NCBI GenBank assembly: GCA_004294385.1
Contig: REAP01000071.1
Coordinates: forward strand, 1-58,874
Source of the DNA: Oscillatoriales cyanobacterium
GTDB lineage: Bacteria > Cyanobacteriota > Cyanobacteriia > Cyanobacteriales > Microcoleaceae
Length of the DNA stretch: 58,874 nucleotides
Direction of reading: 5' to 3'
Every line of letters begins with the position of its first letter. The first letter of the stretch is position 1. The position numbers and the translations under genes are program-made. The notes below the pieces were generated by a model. That model was given only the letters and a program-made list of their open reading frames with translations, was not told the origin of the DNA and ran no database searches. Of this stretch, positions 1 to 10,041 are shown piece by piece.

Positions 1-11
1 TCAATTTTCTT

Positions 12-123
12 GTGGGGTGGGCATCCTGCCCGCCGGTCACTTCACCATTTTTAGCAACAGGCAAGATGCCTGTTCCACACAAGATCAATTTTCTTGTGGA
101 ACAGGCATCTTGCCTGTTCATAA
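12..123. repeat. Dispersed hairpin repeat cluster (copy 1)
   Basis: Three short hairpins lie in tandem. The first has arms GGGCA/TGCCC near 19-31. The second and third, near 56-78 and 97-119, have arms AACAGGCA/TGCCTGTT and are mirror images of each other, separated by a CACAAG...CTTGTG pair, so the whole block can fold as a larger cruciform. Related elements occur near 2264-2290, 12911-13012 and 50613-50715. The block starts 6 nt beyond the stop of the minus-strand debranching gene and could end its transcript. No T-run typical of an intrinsic terminator is seen. Confidence 0.75.
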
Positions 124-128
124 AAAAC

Positions 129-2180
129 TTATTGACTCTTAATTGCCAACCAAGCCCGCAGTACCTCAGCCACTGTCCAAGCTTGTGCAGTGCAGCCCCG
201 TGGCGAGTGAGGTGCATCGCCATCAAAAATTTCGCTTAAACTGCCAATTCCGCCGGCTAATAAATGATGTGCCATTGGTTCTAGCAATTCGCGCGCTTTT
301 GCTGGATCTTTATAGACATCTAAGTGGGCTAACACAAATGGCCCGATCAGCCAACCCCAGACTGTTCCCTGATGATAAGCCCGATCGCGCTGCAATAGAT
401 CGCCTGCATATTCGCCTTGAAACTGCGAGTCTTCCGGCGAGAGGCTGCGGAGGCCCACAGAAGTCAGTAACTGCTGAGCACAAGCATCAACCACACCCCG
501 ACGCCGATCGGGCGTGAGTAACGGTTTATACCGATGAATGTAATTCACCCTCATCTTCATTGCTGATAATGATTTGGGGGACAAGTCTAAGGGCAGTGAG
601 ACTGCGAATATCTGATTTGGTCGGAGGGAACCGTCGTGTCCGTCTGGGCCGTCTAGAACGTCATAACAGTAACCTGTGGCATCGTTCCAGAAACGATTGA
701 ATCCGGCAGCCGTGCGATCGGCCAATTGCTGGTATTCATAGTGAGGTTTGCCCAATTTTTGAGCAAAACTGACCATTGCTTGTATGGCATTGTACCAAAG
801 AGCGCTGATTTCGATCGGCTTACCAATTCGCGGAGTCACCACCCAATCGCCAACTTTCGCATCCATCCAAGTCAGTTGTACCCCCGTTTCGCCAGCGTAG
901 ATCAAACCGTCGTCAGGATCGACGCGAATATTGTACCTAGTTCCGTTGATGTGCCAATCAACAATCTCACATAGTGTGGGCCAGAGTTCGGTCAAAAGTC
1001 GATCGTCCCCAGTCGCTTCGTAATAAGCGCGAATTGCCTCAAAGTACCACAGTGTCGCGTCTACGGTGTTGTATTCCGGTGCACCACCAGCATCAGGGAA
1101 GCGGTTTGGCAACATCCCGCGATCGACATACCGTGCAAAAGTCCGCAGGATCGATCGCGCAATGTCCGATCGCCCAGTACAGATTGTCAGCCCAGGTAGC
1201 GCAATCATCGTATCCCGCCCCCAGTCGCTAAACCACGGATATCCAGCGATAATCGTTTTACCCTGGGGTTCTTCTGCGATCGGGCGGCTGACGATAAATT
1301 GGTCGGCGGCTAACACTAAGCGATTTATCCAATCGGGAGATTCGCTCACTTTTGACGCTTTTTGTAGCACTTCTTGGTCATAAGTGCGACGAGATTCTAA
1401 AGCTGCATCGCCGTTTAACTGCGGATTTTTGTCCGTGCTGGCTATCAAAGTGAGAGACTGTCCCGGTTCGATCGCAAAATGGACAGTCGCGGAGTGCAGA
1501 TGATCCTCACAGCACTCCAACCCGCGTCGTCTTTCGGCTGCCAGATCAAATCCGTAGTGCCAATTGTATAAGGGCGTAGAGACTCGAAATTTGGCTTCTG
1601 GTTCGGCATCTGTTAGCAGGTAGAGGGGTGCAGCTTTGTCAAAAGCAGTGGCGCAAATCCCTTTATTCAAGGTTTCTAGACTAATTTGCCAATCATCGGC
1701 GCTAGTTATGTGATGGTGGTCGCGATAGTTAATCAGGGCTTTGACAGCGAGGGCGATCGGTTTTGATCCCCGATGTAAGCGGTATTGAATATACGTTGTG
1801 TTCGCACCTTGTTGCATCCAAATCCGCTTTTCTAGGATAGCGTCGGCGAGAGCAAATCTCCAAACAGGCGTTGTCCCTTCGAGGTGGAAGCTTTCGATGT
1901 ACTTGTAGCCTTGGGGTTCGATCGTCCCGTCGGCCCAACGGTTTGTATAAAGCGGATAGGCGCGATCGTCATACACCGCCGTCTCGTCCAACTTGGCGAG
2001 CATCAAAGTCCTTCCCAGCGGAGGTTTTAGGGTAGCTACCAGCAACCCATGATAGCGGCGGGTGAGTAGATTTGCGATCGTTCCGCTAGCATAACCACCG
2101 ATTCCGTTTGTGACCAACCACTCGCGAGACTCCGCTGAGTCTAGATTGCAACAGATTTCCCGTCCAAAAGCCATAACCAT
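129..2180 (-). CDS. Glycogen debranching enzyme (amylo-alpha-1,6-glucosidase)
   Basis: A cytosolic enzyme that removes alpha-1,6 branches from glycogen, giving linear glucans for phosphorylase and for the adjacent TreY. The N-terminal domain opens with the family signature NGIGGYASG (residues 25-33) followed by RRYHGLLVA. The C-terminal (alpha/alpha)6 catalytic domain carries YPWFSDWGRDTMIALPGL (about 312-330) and YNTVDATLW (369-377). At 683 residues it matches the bacterial/archaeal amylo-alpha-1,6-glucosidase family and not GlgX-type GH13 debranchers. Two in-frame ATGs (codons 1 and 3) are possible starts; neither has a clear ribosome site. It is divergent from treZ across 417 nt, so glucan debranching and trehalose synthesis may share regulation; that last point is inference. 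Confidence 0.9.
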   Translation of the reverse strand: MVMAFGREICCNLDSAESREWLVTNGIGGYASGTIANLLTRRYHGLLVATLKPPLGRTLMLAKLDETAVYDDRAYPLYTNRWADGTIEPQGYKYIESFHLEGTTPVWRFALADAILEKRIWMQQGANTTYIQYRLHRGSKPIALAVKALINYRDHHHITSADDWQISLETLNKGICATAFDKAAPLYLLTDAEPEAKFRVSTPLYNWHYGFDLAAERRRGLECCEDHLHSATVHFAIEPGQSLTLIASTDKNPQLNGDAALESRRTYDQEVLQKASKVSESPDWINRLVLAADQFIVSRPIAEEPQGKTIIAGYPWFSDWGRDTMIALPGLTICTGRSDIARSILRTFARYVDRGMLPNRFPDAGGAPEYNTVDATLWYFEAIRAYYEATGDDRLLTELWPTLCEIVDWHINGTRYNIRVDPDDGLIYAGETGVQLTWMDAKVGDWVVTPRIGKPIEISALWYNAIQAMVSFAQKLGKPHYEYQQLADRTAAGFNRFWNDATGYCYDVLDGPDGHDGSLRPNQIFAVSLPLDLSPKSLSAMKMRVNYIHRYKPLLTPDRRRGVVDACAQQLLTSVGLRSLSPEDSQFQGEYAGDLLQRDRAYHQGTVWGWLIGPFVLAHLDVYKDPAKARELLEPMAHHLLAGGIGSLSEIFDGDAPHSPRGCTAQAWTVAEVLRAWLAIKSQ

Positions 2181-2597
2181 AACAACACACTCATGATTAA
2201 TTACGATCTACCTTTGGGTAGATTTTACACAGTATATAAATCATAGACATCGACCATAAGTATTGTGGAACAGGCATCTTGCCTGTTCAAAATAGGCAAT
2301 TCTTGCGATGACTAATAAATGCTAACCCTTGCAGAATATTAATTTGGCGATCTCTTTCGAGGGATTCGCTAACTAGCCGTACAGATTCATGCTCTAATTT
2401 AGAGACAGGCGATCGCTAACTTTGACTCTTTGCGACAATTCTACCCCTTACTCTGTCTAAAGTTAGTTGTCCGTTACTTTTTTAAATGATATTACTTTGA
2501 AAATCGGCTTTTTGGCGATCGGCACTCAACAGACCCATTCCAAAAATACCATTTTCAGTCATACCACAAACCTATTTTATCAGGAGAACAACTCAAA
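2181..2597. promoter_or_regulatory. Divergent intergenic region, debranching enzyme / treZ
   Basis: This 417-nt gap separates two divergent genes and must hold both promoters. An inverted repeat ATCTACC-tttg-GGTAGAT sits at 2206-2223, in the leader of the debranching gene, and could be an operator or a leader hairpin. A single hairpin repeat (GGAACAGGCA/TGCCTGTTC) lies at about 2264-2290. A CAGGAG ribosome site at 2581-2586 serves treZ. I could not pick reliable -35/-10 boxes and see no open frame worth calling. Confidence 0.45.
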
Positions 2598-4418
2598 GTG
2601 AAGATAGGAGCAAACTACCTCGGCAACAACCAATGTGAATTTACCGTTTGGGCACCCACCCTCACCCAAGTAGCAGTCCAACTTGTTTCCCCAGACAAAC
2701 AGCTAATTCCCATGCAAAAATCCGCCGATGGTTATTGGCAAACCACAGCTACAGACATCCCACCCGGAACCCTTTACACTTACCAACTCGAAGCAAAAAA
2801 TGACTGGCCAGACCCCGCATCAAAATATCAACCCCAAGGCGTACACAGCCCTTCGCAAGTAATAGATGAAAACGCCTTTACCTGGACAGACACAGATTGG
2901 CAATGCGTACCCCTAGCAGAAACGGTCATCTACGAATTACACGTCGGCACATTCACCCAAGTCGGAACATTTGAAGCAATAATTCCCCAACTAAACCAAC
3001 TCAAAGAACTGGGAATCAACGCCATAGAAATCATGCCCGTTGCCCAATTTCCCGGCGAGCGAAACTGGGGATACGACGGCGTATATCCCTACGCCGTCCA
3101 GAACTCCTACGGCGGCCCCGAAGGATTCAAAAAACTGATTAATGCCTGCCACAAACAAGGCATCTCAGTCATTCTAGACGTAGTGTTCAACCACCTCGGT
3201 CCAGAAGGAAACTATCTCAGTCAATTTGCTCCTTACTTTACATCAAAATACGGCTCAATTTGGGGAACTCCCCTCAACTTCGACGACGCATATAGTGATG
3301 GAGTTCGCAACTACTTTATTGAAAATGCCCTATACTGGTTTCGAGACTATCACATCGACGGTCTGAGAATCGACGCAATTCAAGCAATATTTGAAGTAAG
3401 TGCCAGACCATTTTTGCAAGAACTAAGCGATATAACTACCGACCTTTCTGAAAAAATGGGACGAGAACTTTATCTAATCGCAGAAAGTGACTTAAATGAT
3501 GTCCGTGTTTTGCGATCGAAAGAACTCGGCGGTTTCGGACTAGATGCCCAATGGTGCGACGATTTTCACCACGCACTACACACCTTGCTCACCGGAGAAA
3601 ATGACCGATACTACCAAGACTTCGGCAAATGCGAACACTTAGCAAAATCCTTCAAAGAAAGCTTCGTTTACTCCGGCCAATACGCCCCCCACAGAAAGCG
3701 AAAACACGGTAATTCCGCCAAGGCTCAACCAGCCCATCAATTCATCGTATTTTCCCAAACCCACGACCAAATAGGCAACCGCATTTTGGGAGACAGACTC
3801 TCAAAAATTGTAGACTTTGAAGGACTAAAACTTGCCGCAGGCACTGTCTTAATTTCTCCCTACATTCCCTTCCTATTTATGGGAGAAGAATACGGAGAAG
3901 AAGCACCATTTTTGTACTTCGTTTCCCACTCAGACGAGAACTTAATAGAAGCTATTCGTAAAGACAAACAGCAAGAATTTAAAATTTTTGAAGGCAGAGG
4001 CGAATTTCAAGACCCCCAGAGTCCAGATAGTTTTCAAAAGTGCAAATTAAACTGGGAAAAACAAACAGCAGGTAAACATAAAATCCTCTGGGAATGGCAC
4101 CAACATTTAATTCAACTGCGGCGCACCATACCCGCCCTCAAAAAACTGGATAAAACCAACTTAGAAGTGTCCAGCATTGAAGCCGAAAAAATATTATTTC
4201 TACGTCGCTGGACAGATGACAACCAGATATTTTGCATTCTAAACTTCAACAAACAACAGGTCGCTTTTAATACTGCGCTTCCTGATGGTAATTGGAAAAA
4301 GATTTTAGACTCGGCTGATGCAAAATGGATGGGTGCTGATTCAACCTTGCCTGAAAAAATCACTTCAGAGCAACAATTGACCATCAAACCGCAGAGTTTT
4401 GCACTCTATGAATTATAG
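2598..4418 (+). CDS. treZ: Malto-oligosyltrehalose trehalohydrolase
   Basis: Cleaves the maltosyltrehalose terminus made by TreY, releasing free trehalose and a shortened glucan (EC 3.2.1.141). A CBM48-like beta domain (CEFTVWAPTLTQVAVQLV region) precedes a GH13 barrel. The catalytic triad is visible as D259 in DGLRIDAIQ, E296 in LIAESDLND and D390 in THDQIGN; the LIAESDLND form is typical of TreZ. Length (606 aa) is normal for the family. The start is GTG with CAGGAG eleven bases upstream. It lies 204 nt ahead of treY on the same strand, as in many cyanobacterial trehalose operons. Trehalose here probably serves osmotic or desiccation tolerance; no trehalase gene is seen in the window. Confidence 0.95.
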   Translation: MKIGANYLGNNQCEFTVWAPTLTQVAVQLVSPDKQLIPMQKSADGYWQTTATDIPPGTLYTYQLEAKNDWPDPASKYQPQGVHSPSQVIDENAFTWTDTDWQCVPLAETVIYELHVGTFTQVGTFEAIIPQLNQLKELGINAIEIMPVAQFPGERNWGYDGVYPYAVQNSYGGPEGFKKLINACHKQGISVILDVVFNHLGPEGNYLSQFAPYFTSKYGSIWGTPLNFDDAYSDGVRNYFIENALYWFRDYHIDGLRIDAIQAIFEVSARPFLQELSDITTDLSEKMGRELYLIAESDLNDVRVLRSKELGGFGLDAQWCDDFHHALHTLLTGENDRYYQDFGKCEHLAKSFKESFVYSGQYAPHRKRKHGNSAKAQPAHQFIVFSQTHDQIGNRILGDRLSKIVDFEGLKLAAGTVLISPYIPFLFMGEEYGEEAPFLYFVSHSDENLIEAIRKDKQQEFKIFEGRGEFQDPQSPDSFQKCKLNWEKQTAGKHKILWEWHQHLIQLRRTIPALKKLDKTNLEVSSIEAEKILFLRRWTDDNQIFCILNFNKQQVAFNTALPDGNWKKILDSADAKWMGADSTLPEKITSEQQLTIKPQSFALYEL

Positions 4419-4549
4419 TTAAAATCTGCACCCTGAGCGAAGCGGTGCACTGAGCGTAGTCGAAGTGTCGAAGAGCCTCTACATATGCGTTCCCAGGCAC
4501 AGCCTAGGAACAAGAAAAAGCGGTTCCTGAGCGTAGTCGAAGGATTTTC

Positions 4550-4598
4550 TTCCTTCTTCCTTCTTCCTTCTTCCTTCTTCCTTCTTCCTTCTTCCTTC
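4550..4598 (+). repeat. Heptanucleotide tandem repeat (TTCCTTC x7) upstream of treY
   Basis: Seven perfect TTCCTTC units run without interruption and end 24 nt before the treY start codon. The unit length of seven fits the short tandemly repeated repetitive (STRR) class known in cyanobacteria. The tract is in frame with treY and adds a spurious Ser/Phe/Leu-rich extension to the longest open frame. A reverse-oriented copy lies at 11878-11912. Confidence 0.9.
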
Positions 4599-4622
4599 TT
4601 CTATAACAGGAGTAAAATTAAC

Positions 4623-7418
4623 ATGATGCGAATTCCCACAGCAACTTATCGGATTCAATTTCATGCAGGTTTTAACTTTGCAGCCGCCAAACAAATCATT
4701 AGCTATCTCAAAGACCTAGGAATTACCGACCTTTACGCTTCACCCATATTTAAAGCCAGAAAAGGTAGCAGTCACGGCTACGATGTCGTTGACTCAAATC
4801 AGCTCAATCCAGAATTGGGAACTTCCGAAAATTTTGAAGCACTCACAGACGAAATCCAGAACAAAAAAATGGGATGGTTGCAAGATATTGTCCCGAACCA
4901 TATGGCTTACGATACTCAAAACTTGTTGCTGTTAGATGTATTGGAACACGGGCCAGATTCCGACTATTTCGATTACTTTGATATTGAATGGGATCACGGT
5001 TACGAACATCTCAGAGGCCGAGTGCTGGCTCCGCTACTGGGCAATTTTTATGGAGAATGTCTGGAAAATGGCGAGATTCAACTCAAATACAGTGACATTG
5101 GATTGAGCATCAATTACTACAGCTTGAAATTGCCAGTCAAAATCGAATCCTACGCGAAGTTTATTAGTCATAATTTGGGATATTTGGGCAGGGAATTAGG
5201 GAGGCGGCATCCTGATTTTGTCAAGTTTTTGGGGATTCTTTATCTAATCAAAAATACTCCTTCAGAAACCAAAGGCCAAGAAAGATACGATCAGATAGCC
5301 TTTGTTAAAGCACTGCTGTGGGAACTCTACAATCAAAATCCGATAGTTCAGGAATTCATCGATGAAAATATCAACTTTTTTAACGGAGAAAAGGGCAATC
5401 CTGAAAGCTTTAACCTACTAGATGATTTGCTTTCCGAGCAGTTTTACCGTCTGGCTTTTTGGAAAGTTGGTGCAGAAGAAATTAACTACCGTAGATTTTT
5501 TACTGTCAACGAACTAATTTCGGTAAAAGTCGAAGATATTAAAGTTTTTCATAAAAATCATGCTCTGATATTCGACTTGATTGATGAGGGGAAAATTACC
5601 GGATTGAGGATTGACCATATCGACGGACTTTACGATCCTACTGAATATTTAAAACGACTCAGACACCAAACGGGAGATATTTACATCACGGTCGAAAAAA
5701 TTCTCGAACACAAAGAAGATTTGCCGTCATATTGGCCGATTGAGGGAACAAGTGGTTACGATTTCTTAAACTATGTAAACGGCGTTTTTTGTCGGTGCGA
5801 TCGCGAACAGCAATTTAGCGAAATCTATCACAGATTTACTCGTCTGAGTGTCCCCTATGAACAGTTATTTATCGATAAAAAGAGGCTAATTCTTGAGAAA
5901 AATTTGGCGGGAGATGTAGACAATTTAGCTCAACTTTTGAAAAATATATCTGGTCAATCTCGCCAGGGAAATGACTTTACTCGCCACGGCTTGGAAAAAG
6001 CATTAGCCGCAATTTTGACGATTTTTCCAGTTTACCGAACTTACATTAATCAAGAAGGTTTGAGAGAGTCCGATCGCACTTACGTCAAATATGCGATCGC
6101 CAAAGCCAAAGAACAAGTACCATTACTGCTAAAAGAACTTAATTTTATCCAAACAGTGCTGTTGCTGGAAGCAGAAGAAATATTGACAGCCGAACAAAAA
6201 GAGCAACGTAGACACTTCGTGATGAAACTCCAGCAGTTGACAGGCCCTTTGATGGCAAAGGGCATTGAAGACACGCTTTTATACGTCTACTACAGACTTT
6301 TATCGCTCAACGAAGTGGGAGGAAACCCCAGTCAATTCGGCGTATCGCTGGCTGACTTTCACGAATTCAACCAACATCAGCAAGCAGTTTGGCCTCACAA
6401 AATGAATGCGACAGCTACCCACGATACCAAACGTGGTGAAGATGTACGATCGCGAATTAATGTACTGTCAGAAATACCCGATGAATGGGAACAGCAAGTT
6501 AAATCTTGGAGAGAGTTGAATTCTGCCAAAAAAGTCAACTTGGTGAATCGGATGGTTCCCGATACTAATGACGAATACTTCTTTTATCAAACCTTAATTG
6601 GCAGTTTTCCCTTTGAGCAAATCGAAAATATTGACTTTATTCAAAGAATGAAAGATTATGTAATTAAAGCCGTCCGTGAAGCCAAAGTTCACACTGCTTG
6701 GCTGAGACCAGATAACGACTATGAGAACGGTTTTATGACTTTTGTCGATCGCGTTCTCGAACCTGGTGAACAAAATCAGTTCCTCAAAAAATTTCTGCCT
6801 TTCTGGAAAAAAGTAGCTGATTACGGAATTTTAAATTCTTTATCTCAAACCATACTGAAAATTACAGCCCCAGGTGTGCCGGATATTTATCAAGGTACGG
6901 AATTTTGGGATTTAAGCCATGTCGATCCAGATAACCGCCGTCCCGTTGATTTTCAGCGCCGGATCAAGGTATTAAAGGAGATTAAAGCCCAAGCTAAAAC
7001 TAATATTTTGGAACTGATTGAGCAGTTGATTTCAACGAAAGAAGATGCTAGAATTAAGTTGTTTATGACTGCCAGAATTCTAGAAGCGAGAAAACAATAC
7101 CTGCAAGTTTTTCAATCAGGTAATTATCAGCCATTGAAGGTAGTTGGCACATTCAAAGATAATATTGTCGCCTTTGCCCGCAGCTACGACGATACTACAG
7201 TTATTGTCATTGCTCCCCGGTTTTTTACTGGCATCGTCAAGCCGGAAGAAATGCCGATCGGCAAAAATATCTGGCAAGATACTAAGCTAGAATTGTCGGA
7301 TGAAATGCCGTCTGTTTGGCAAGATGCAATTACCAATCAGATGGTAGAAAGTAACGGTCAACTGGCAATTGGTGAAGCTCTGAATTACTTTCCCTGTGCT
7401 TTGCTGATTAGTCAGTAG
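4623..7418 (+). CDS. treY: Malto-oligosyltrehalose synthase
   Basis: Intramolecular transglycosylase (EC 5.4.99.15) that turns the reducing-end alpha-1,4 bond of a glucan into the alpha,alpha-1,1 bond of trehalose; TreZ then frees the disaccharide. Family N-terminus RIPTATYRIQFHAGFNF, then the GH13 triad D331 (GLRIDHIDG), E358 (ITVEKILEH) and D601 (ATHDTKRGED). The frame stays open 46 codons further upstream, but that part is encoded by a low-complexity heptad repeat. ATG 4623 has CAGGAG at 4607-4612 and gives 931 residues, normal for TreY. A second ATG follows directly. It forms an operon-like pair with treZ, although the repeat-filled gap could carry its own promoter. Confidence 0.95.
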   Translation: MMRIPTATYRIQFHAGFNFAAAKQIISYLKDLGITDLYASPIFKARKGSSHGYDVVDSNQLNPELGTSENFEALTDEIQNKKMGWLQDIVPNHMAYDTQNLLLLDVLEHGPDSDYFDYFDIEWDHGYEHLRGRVLAPLLGNFYGECLENGEIQLKYSDIGLSINYYSLKLPVKIESYAKFISHNLGYLGRELGRRHPDFVKFLGILYLIKNTPSETKGQERYDQIAFVKALLWELYNQNPIVQEFIDENINFFNGEKGNPESFNLLDDLLSEQFYRLAFWKVGAEEINYRRFFTVNELISVKVEDIKVFHKNHALIFDLIDEGKITGLRIDHIDGLYDPTEYLKRLRHQTGDIYITVEKILEHKEDLPSYWPIEGTSGYDFLNYVNGVFCRCDREQQFSEIYHRFTRLSVPYEQLFIDKKRLILEKNLAGDVDNLAQLLKNISGQSRQGNDFTRHGLEKALAAILTIFPVYRTYINQEGLRESDRTYVKYAIAKAKEQVPLLLKELNFIQTVLLLEAEEILTAEQKEQRRHFVMKLQQLTGPLMAKGIEDTLLYVYYRLLSLNEVGGNPSQFGVSLADFHEFNQHQQAVWPHKMNATATHDTKRGEDVRSRINVLSEIPDEWEQQVKSWRELNSAKKVNLVNRMVPDTNDEYFFYQTLIGSFPFEQIENIDFIQRMKDYVIKAVREAKVHTAWLRPDNDYENGFMTFVDRVLEPGEQNQFLKKFLPFWKKVADYGILNSLSQTILKITAPGVPDIYQGTEFWDLSHVDPDNRRPVDFQRRIKVLKEIKAQAKTNILELIEQLISTKEDARIKLFMTARILEARKQYLQVFQSGNYQPLKVVGTFKDNIVAFARSYDDTTVIVIAPRFFTGIVKPEEMPIGKNIWQDTKLELSDEMPSVWQDAITNQMVESNGQLAIGEALNYFPCALLISQ

Positions 7419-7451
7419 TCAATCGAAAGGAACTGACGCATCAAAACCAAA

Positions 7452-7515
7452 GAAACCGGGTTTTTTACCAGCTTTAAAGGCTCAAGTGCAGTATTTTTGT
7501 AAAAAACCCGGTTTC
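7452..7515. repeat. Inverted repeat, GAAACCGGG family (copy 1)
   Basis: Two perfect 17-nt arms, GAAACCGGGTTTTTTAC at 7452-7468 and its complement at 7499-7515, flank a 30-nt loop. Copies occur at 10042-10072, 13507-13600 and 20193-20257. It lies just after treY and before dnaK, so it could end the tre transcript; its repeated occurrence says it is also a dispersed element. Confidence 0.8.
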
Positions 7516-8112
7516 TGACTACTGGCGCGTCTAGGACTATTTTTGAGTTAAAATAATACTAGCCAAGCTATGTTAGCAGCGGGAGAAGTACCAAAATGCG
7601 ATCGCTCCTCAAAACCCAAACCATTACCGATATTGATAATTTCTAGTTATATTTTATATCCAAAAATGCGATCGCCCGAACGCAACCAAACCAAATTTAT
7701 ACAATAAAGACGGCAAACACAACACAACGTATACGGTTTGCCACAATACTGCGATCGCGCAAACGCCGTACATTAGGAAGAGTAAAGAAAAGCAGTCAAC
7801 AACTGTAGCGGTGCAAGCATCATGTGATGCAACCGTCCCTTAACAGGTTCGGTAAACACGCCTTCATCCCAAGGTCTAACCACCCGCAGTATAGACTTAC
7901 AACTGTAAAAGTTGTGGTCATTCGATAGACAGGGATTTAAATGCAGCGATAAATTTATCTTTGTATAGCAGATAATCACCCTATCGAAGACTGTATTAAA
8001 GCTGGACTCACTACCCGTACACCCCCCCAGGTGAAATGGCAGTCCTGAATAACCAGGCTATCACACAGATAGAAAAGCAAAATTTTGTAGATATTGGAGC
8101 CGGAACACCCCT
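7516..8112. other. Long leader / intergenic region before dnaK
   Basis: About 600 nt without a gene I can support. It contains three HIP1 octamers (7598, 7668, 7751) and a short hairpin GCATCA-tg-TGATGC near 7827-7840. No CIRCE element (TTAGCACTC/GAGTGCTAA) is present, so HrcA control of dnaK is not supported here. A 68-codon minus-strand frame (7773-7979) is open, but it lacks a ribosome site and I did not call it. The region could hold the dnaK promoter and a long 5' leader. Confidence 0.4.
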
Positions 8113-10008
8113 ATGGGAAAAGTAGTTGGAATTGACTTAGGTACGACAAACTCCTGCGTCGCAGTAATGGAAGGCGGCAAACCCACCGTCATAGCCAACG
8201 CCGAAGGGGGTCGCACCACACCTTCCGTAGTAGCATTTGCCAAGAATGGCGATCAACTCGTCGGACAAATCGCCAAGCGCCAAGCTGTGATGAACGCCGA
8301 AAACACCTTTTACTCAGTAAAACGGTTCATCGGGCGCCGGGTAGACGAAGTAACCCACGAAACCACAGAAGTTTCATACAAAGTCCTGAAAGTCGGAAAC
8401 AGCCTCAAACTAGACTGTCCCGCCCGTGGCAAGCAATTTGCGCCTGAAGAAATTTCCGCCCAAGTCCTCCGCAAACTCGTAGAAGACGCCAGCAAATACC
8501 TCGGCGAAACAGTCACCCAAGCGGTGATCACAGTTCCCGCGTACTTCAACGACTCCCAGCGCCAAGCTACTAAAGACGCTGGAAAAATTGCCGGTATTGA
8601 AGTGCTACGGATTATCAACGAACCGACAGCAGCAGCTTTAGCTTACGGGTTAGACAAAAAGAGCAACGAAACCATCCTCGTATTTGACTTAGGTGGCGGT
8701 ACTTTCGACGTCTCTATTCTCGAAGTCGGCGACGGCGTATTTGAAGTATTGTCAACTTCTGGAGACACTCATCTCGGCGGTGACGACTTCGACAAAAAAA
8801 TTGTTGATTTCATCGCCGGAGACTTCCAAAGAGCCGAAGGAATTGACCTCCGCAAAGACAAACAAGCATTGCAACGCCTCACAGAAGCAGCAGAAAAAGC
8901 CAAGATTGAACTTTCGAGCGTTACCCAAGCCGAAATCAACTTGCCATTTATTACTGCGACTCAAGACGGCCCAAAACACTTGGATACCACTTTGACGCGG
9001 GCCAAGTTTGAAGAACTCTGTTCAGATTTGATCGATCGCTCTCGCATTCCCGTAGAAAATGCGATTCGCGATGCCAAACTAGACAAATCTGCAATTAATG
9101 AAGTTGTCTTAGTTGGTGGTTCTACACGCATTCCAGCCGTGCAAGAACTGGTCAAAAAAATCCTCGGCAAAGACCCGAACCAAACGGTAAACCCGGATGA
9201 AGTGGTAGCAGTCGGTGCAGCAATCCAAGCTGGCGTGCTCTCAGGCGAAGTCAAAGACATCCTGTTGCTGGACGTTACTCCGCTATCTCTCGGTGTCGAA
9301 ACCTTGGGCGGCGTGATGACTAAAATCATTCCTCGCAACACCACTATTCCTACTAAGAAGTCGGAAACTTTCTCGACTGCTGTAGACGGCCAAACAAACG
9401 TGGAAATTCACGTTTTGCAAGGCGAACGAGAAATGGCAAACGACAACAAAGATTTAGGAACATTCCGTTTAGATGGAGTTCCACCAGCCCCTCGCGGCGT
9501 ACCTCAAATTGAAGTTACATTTGATATCGATGCTAACGGTATTTTGAATGTAGCTGCTAAGGATAAAGGTACTGGTAAAGAGCAATCTATTAGCATTACT
9601 GGTGCTTCTACTTTGCCTAGCAATGAAGTCGATCGCATGGTTCGGGAAGCCGAATCGAACGCGGCTGCTGATAAGGAACGTCGCGAAAAGATCGATCGCA
9701 AAAACCAAGGCGATTCCCTAGCTTATCAAATCGAGAAACAGTTGGCAGAATTGGGTGATAAGGTTCCTGCTGATGATAAGACTAAGGTTGAAGGCTTGAT
9801 CAAAGACTTGCGTGATGCGATCAATAGTGAAGATGACGATCGCATTAAAACCTTGACAACAGAGTTGCAGCAAGCATTCTACGCTGTCAGCAGCAGCCTG
9901 TACCAACAAGCTGGCGGCCCAACTGACGGCCCTGGTGGCCCGACTGGCGGCCCGACTGGTGGCGGTGATGACGTGATTGATGCCGACTTCACTGAAGGCA
10001 ACAAATAG
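8113..10008 (+). CDS. dnaK: Chaperone protein DnaK (DnaK2 type)
   Basis: Cytosolic Hsp70 chaperone that binds exposed hydrophobic segments in an ATP cycle driven by DnaJ and GrpE. The nucleotide-binding domain (about 1-380) shows GIDLGTTNSCVAVMEGGKP, ITVPAYFNDSQRQATKDAG and the DLGGGTFDVS phosphate loop; the substrate domain and helical lid follow. It ends with a Gly/Pro-rich linker and the terminal motif DVIDADF. The N-terminus and end match cyanobacterial DnaK2, the essential paralogue, better than DnaK1 or DnaK3; the paralogue choice is from memory. Neither grpE nor dnaJ is adjacent. An inverted repeat at 10042-10072 follows the stop. Confidence 0.97.
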   Translation: MGKVVGIDLGTTNSCVAVMEGGKPTVIANAEGGRTTPSVVAFAKNGDQLVGQIAKRQAVMNAENTFYSVKRFIGRRVDEVTHETTEVSYKVLKVGNSLKLDCPARGKQFAPEEISAQVLRKLVEDASKYLGETVTQAVITVPAYFNDSQRQATKDAGKIAGIEVLRIINEPTAAALAYGLDKKSNETILVFDLGGGTFDVSILEVGDGVFEVLSTSGDTHLGGDDFDKKIVDFIAGDFQRAEGIDLRKDKQALQRLTEAAEKAKIELSSVTQAEINLPFITATQDGPKHLDTTLTRAKFEELCSDLIDRSRIPVENAIRDAKLDKSAINEVVLVGGSTRIPAVQELVKKILGKDPNQTVNPDEVVAVGAAIQAGVLSGEVKDILLLDVTPLSLGVETLGGVMTKIIPRNTTIPTKKSETFSTAVDGQTNVEIHVLQGEREMANDNKDLGTFRLDGVPPAPRGVPQIEVTFDIDANGILNVAAKDKGTGKEQSISITGASTLPSNEVDRMVREAESNAAADKERREKIDRKNQGDSLAYQIEKQLAELGDKVPADDKTKVEGLIKDLRDAINSEDDDRIKTLTTELQQAFYAVSSSLYQQAGGPTDGPGGPTGGPTGGGDDVIDADFTEGNK

Positions 10009-10041
10009 TAGGCTAAATTAAAAGCCCGCAGTTAGAAGTAG

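Noticed and set aside
4485..4622. 46-codon N-terminal extension of treY
   Set aside because: It is encoded by the TTCCTTC heptad tract and repeat DNA, and a ribosome site directly precedes ATG 4623, which begins with the normal TreY N-terminus.
7773..7979. 68-codon minus-strand frame upstream of dnaK
   Set aside because: No ribosome site, no recognisable family, ordinary length for chance.
7419..8112. CIRCE/HrcA control site for dnaK
   Set aside because: No TTAGCACTC-N9-GAGTGCTAA match was found.
8961..9344. 127-codon frame antisense to dnaK
   Set aside because: Opposite-strand shadow of a strongly conserved gene; composition follows dnaK codons.
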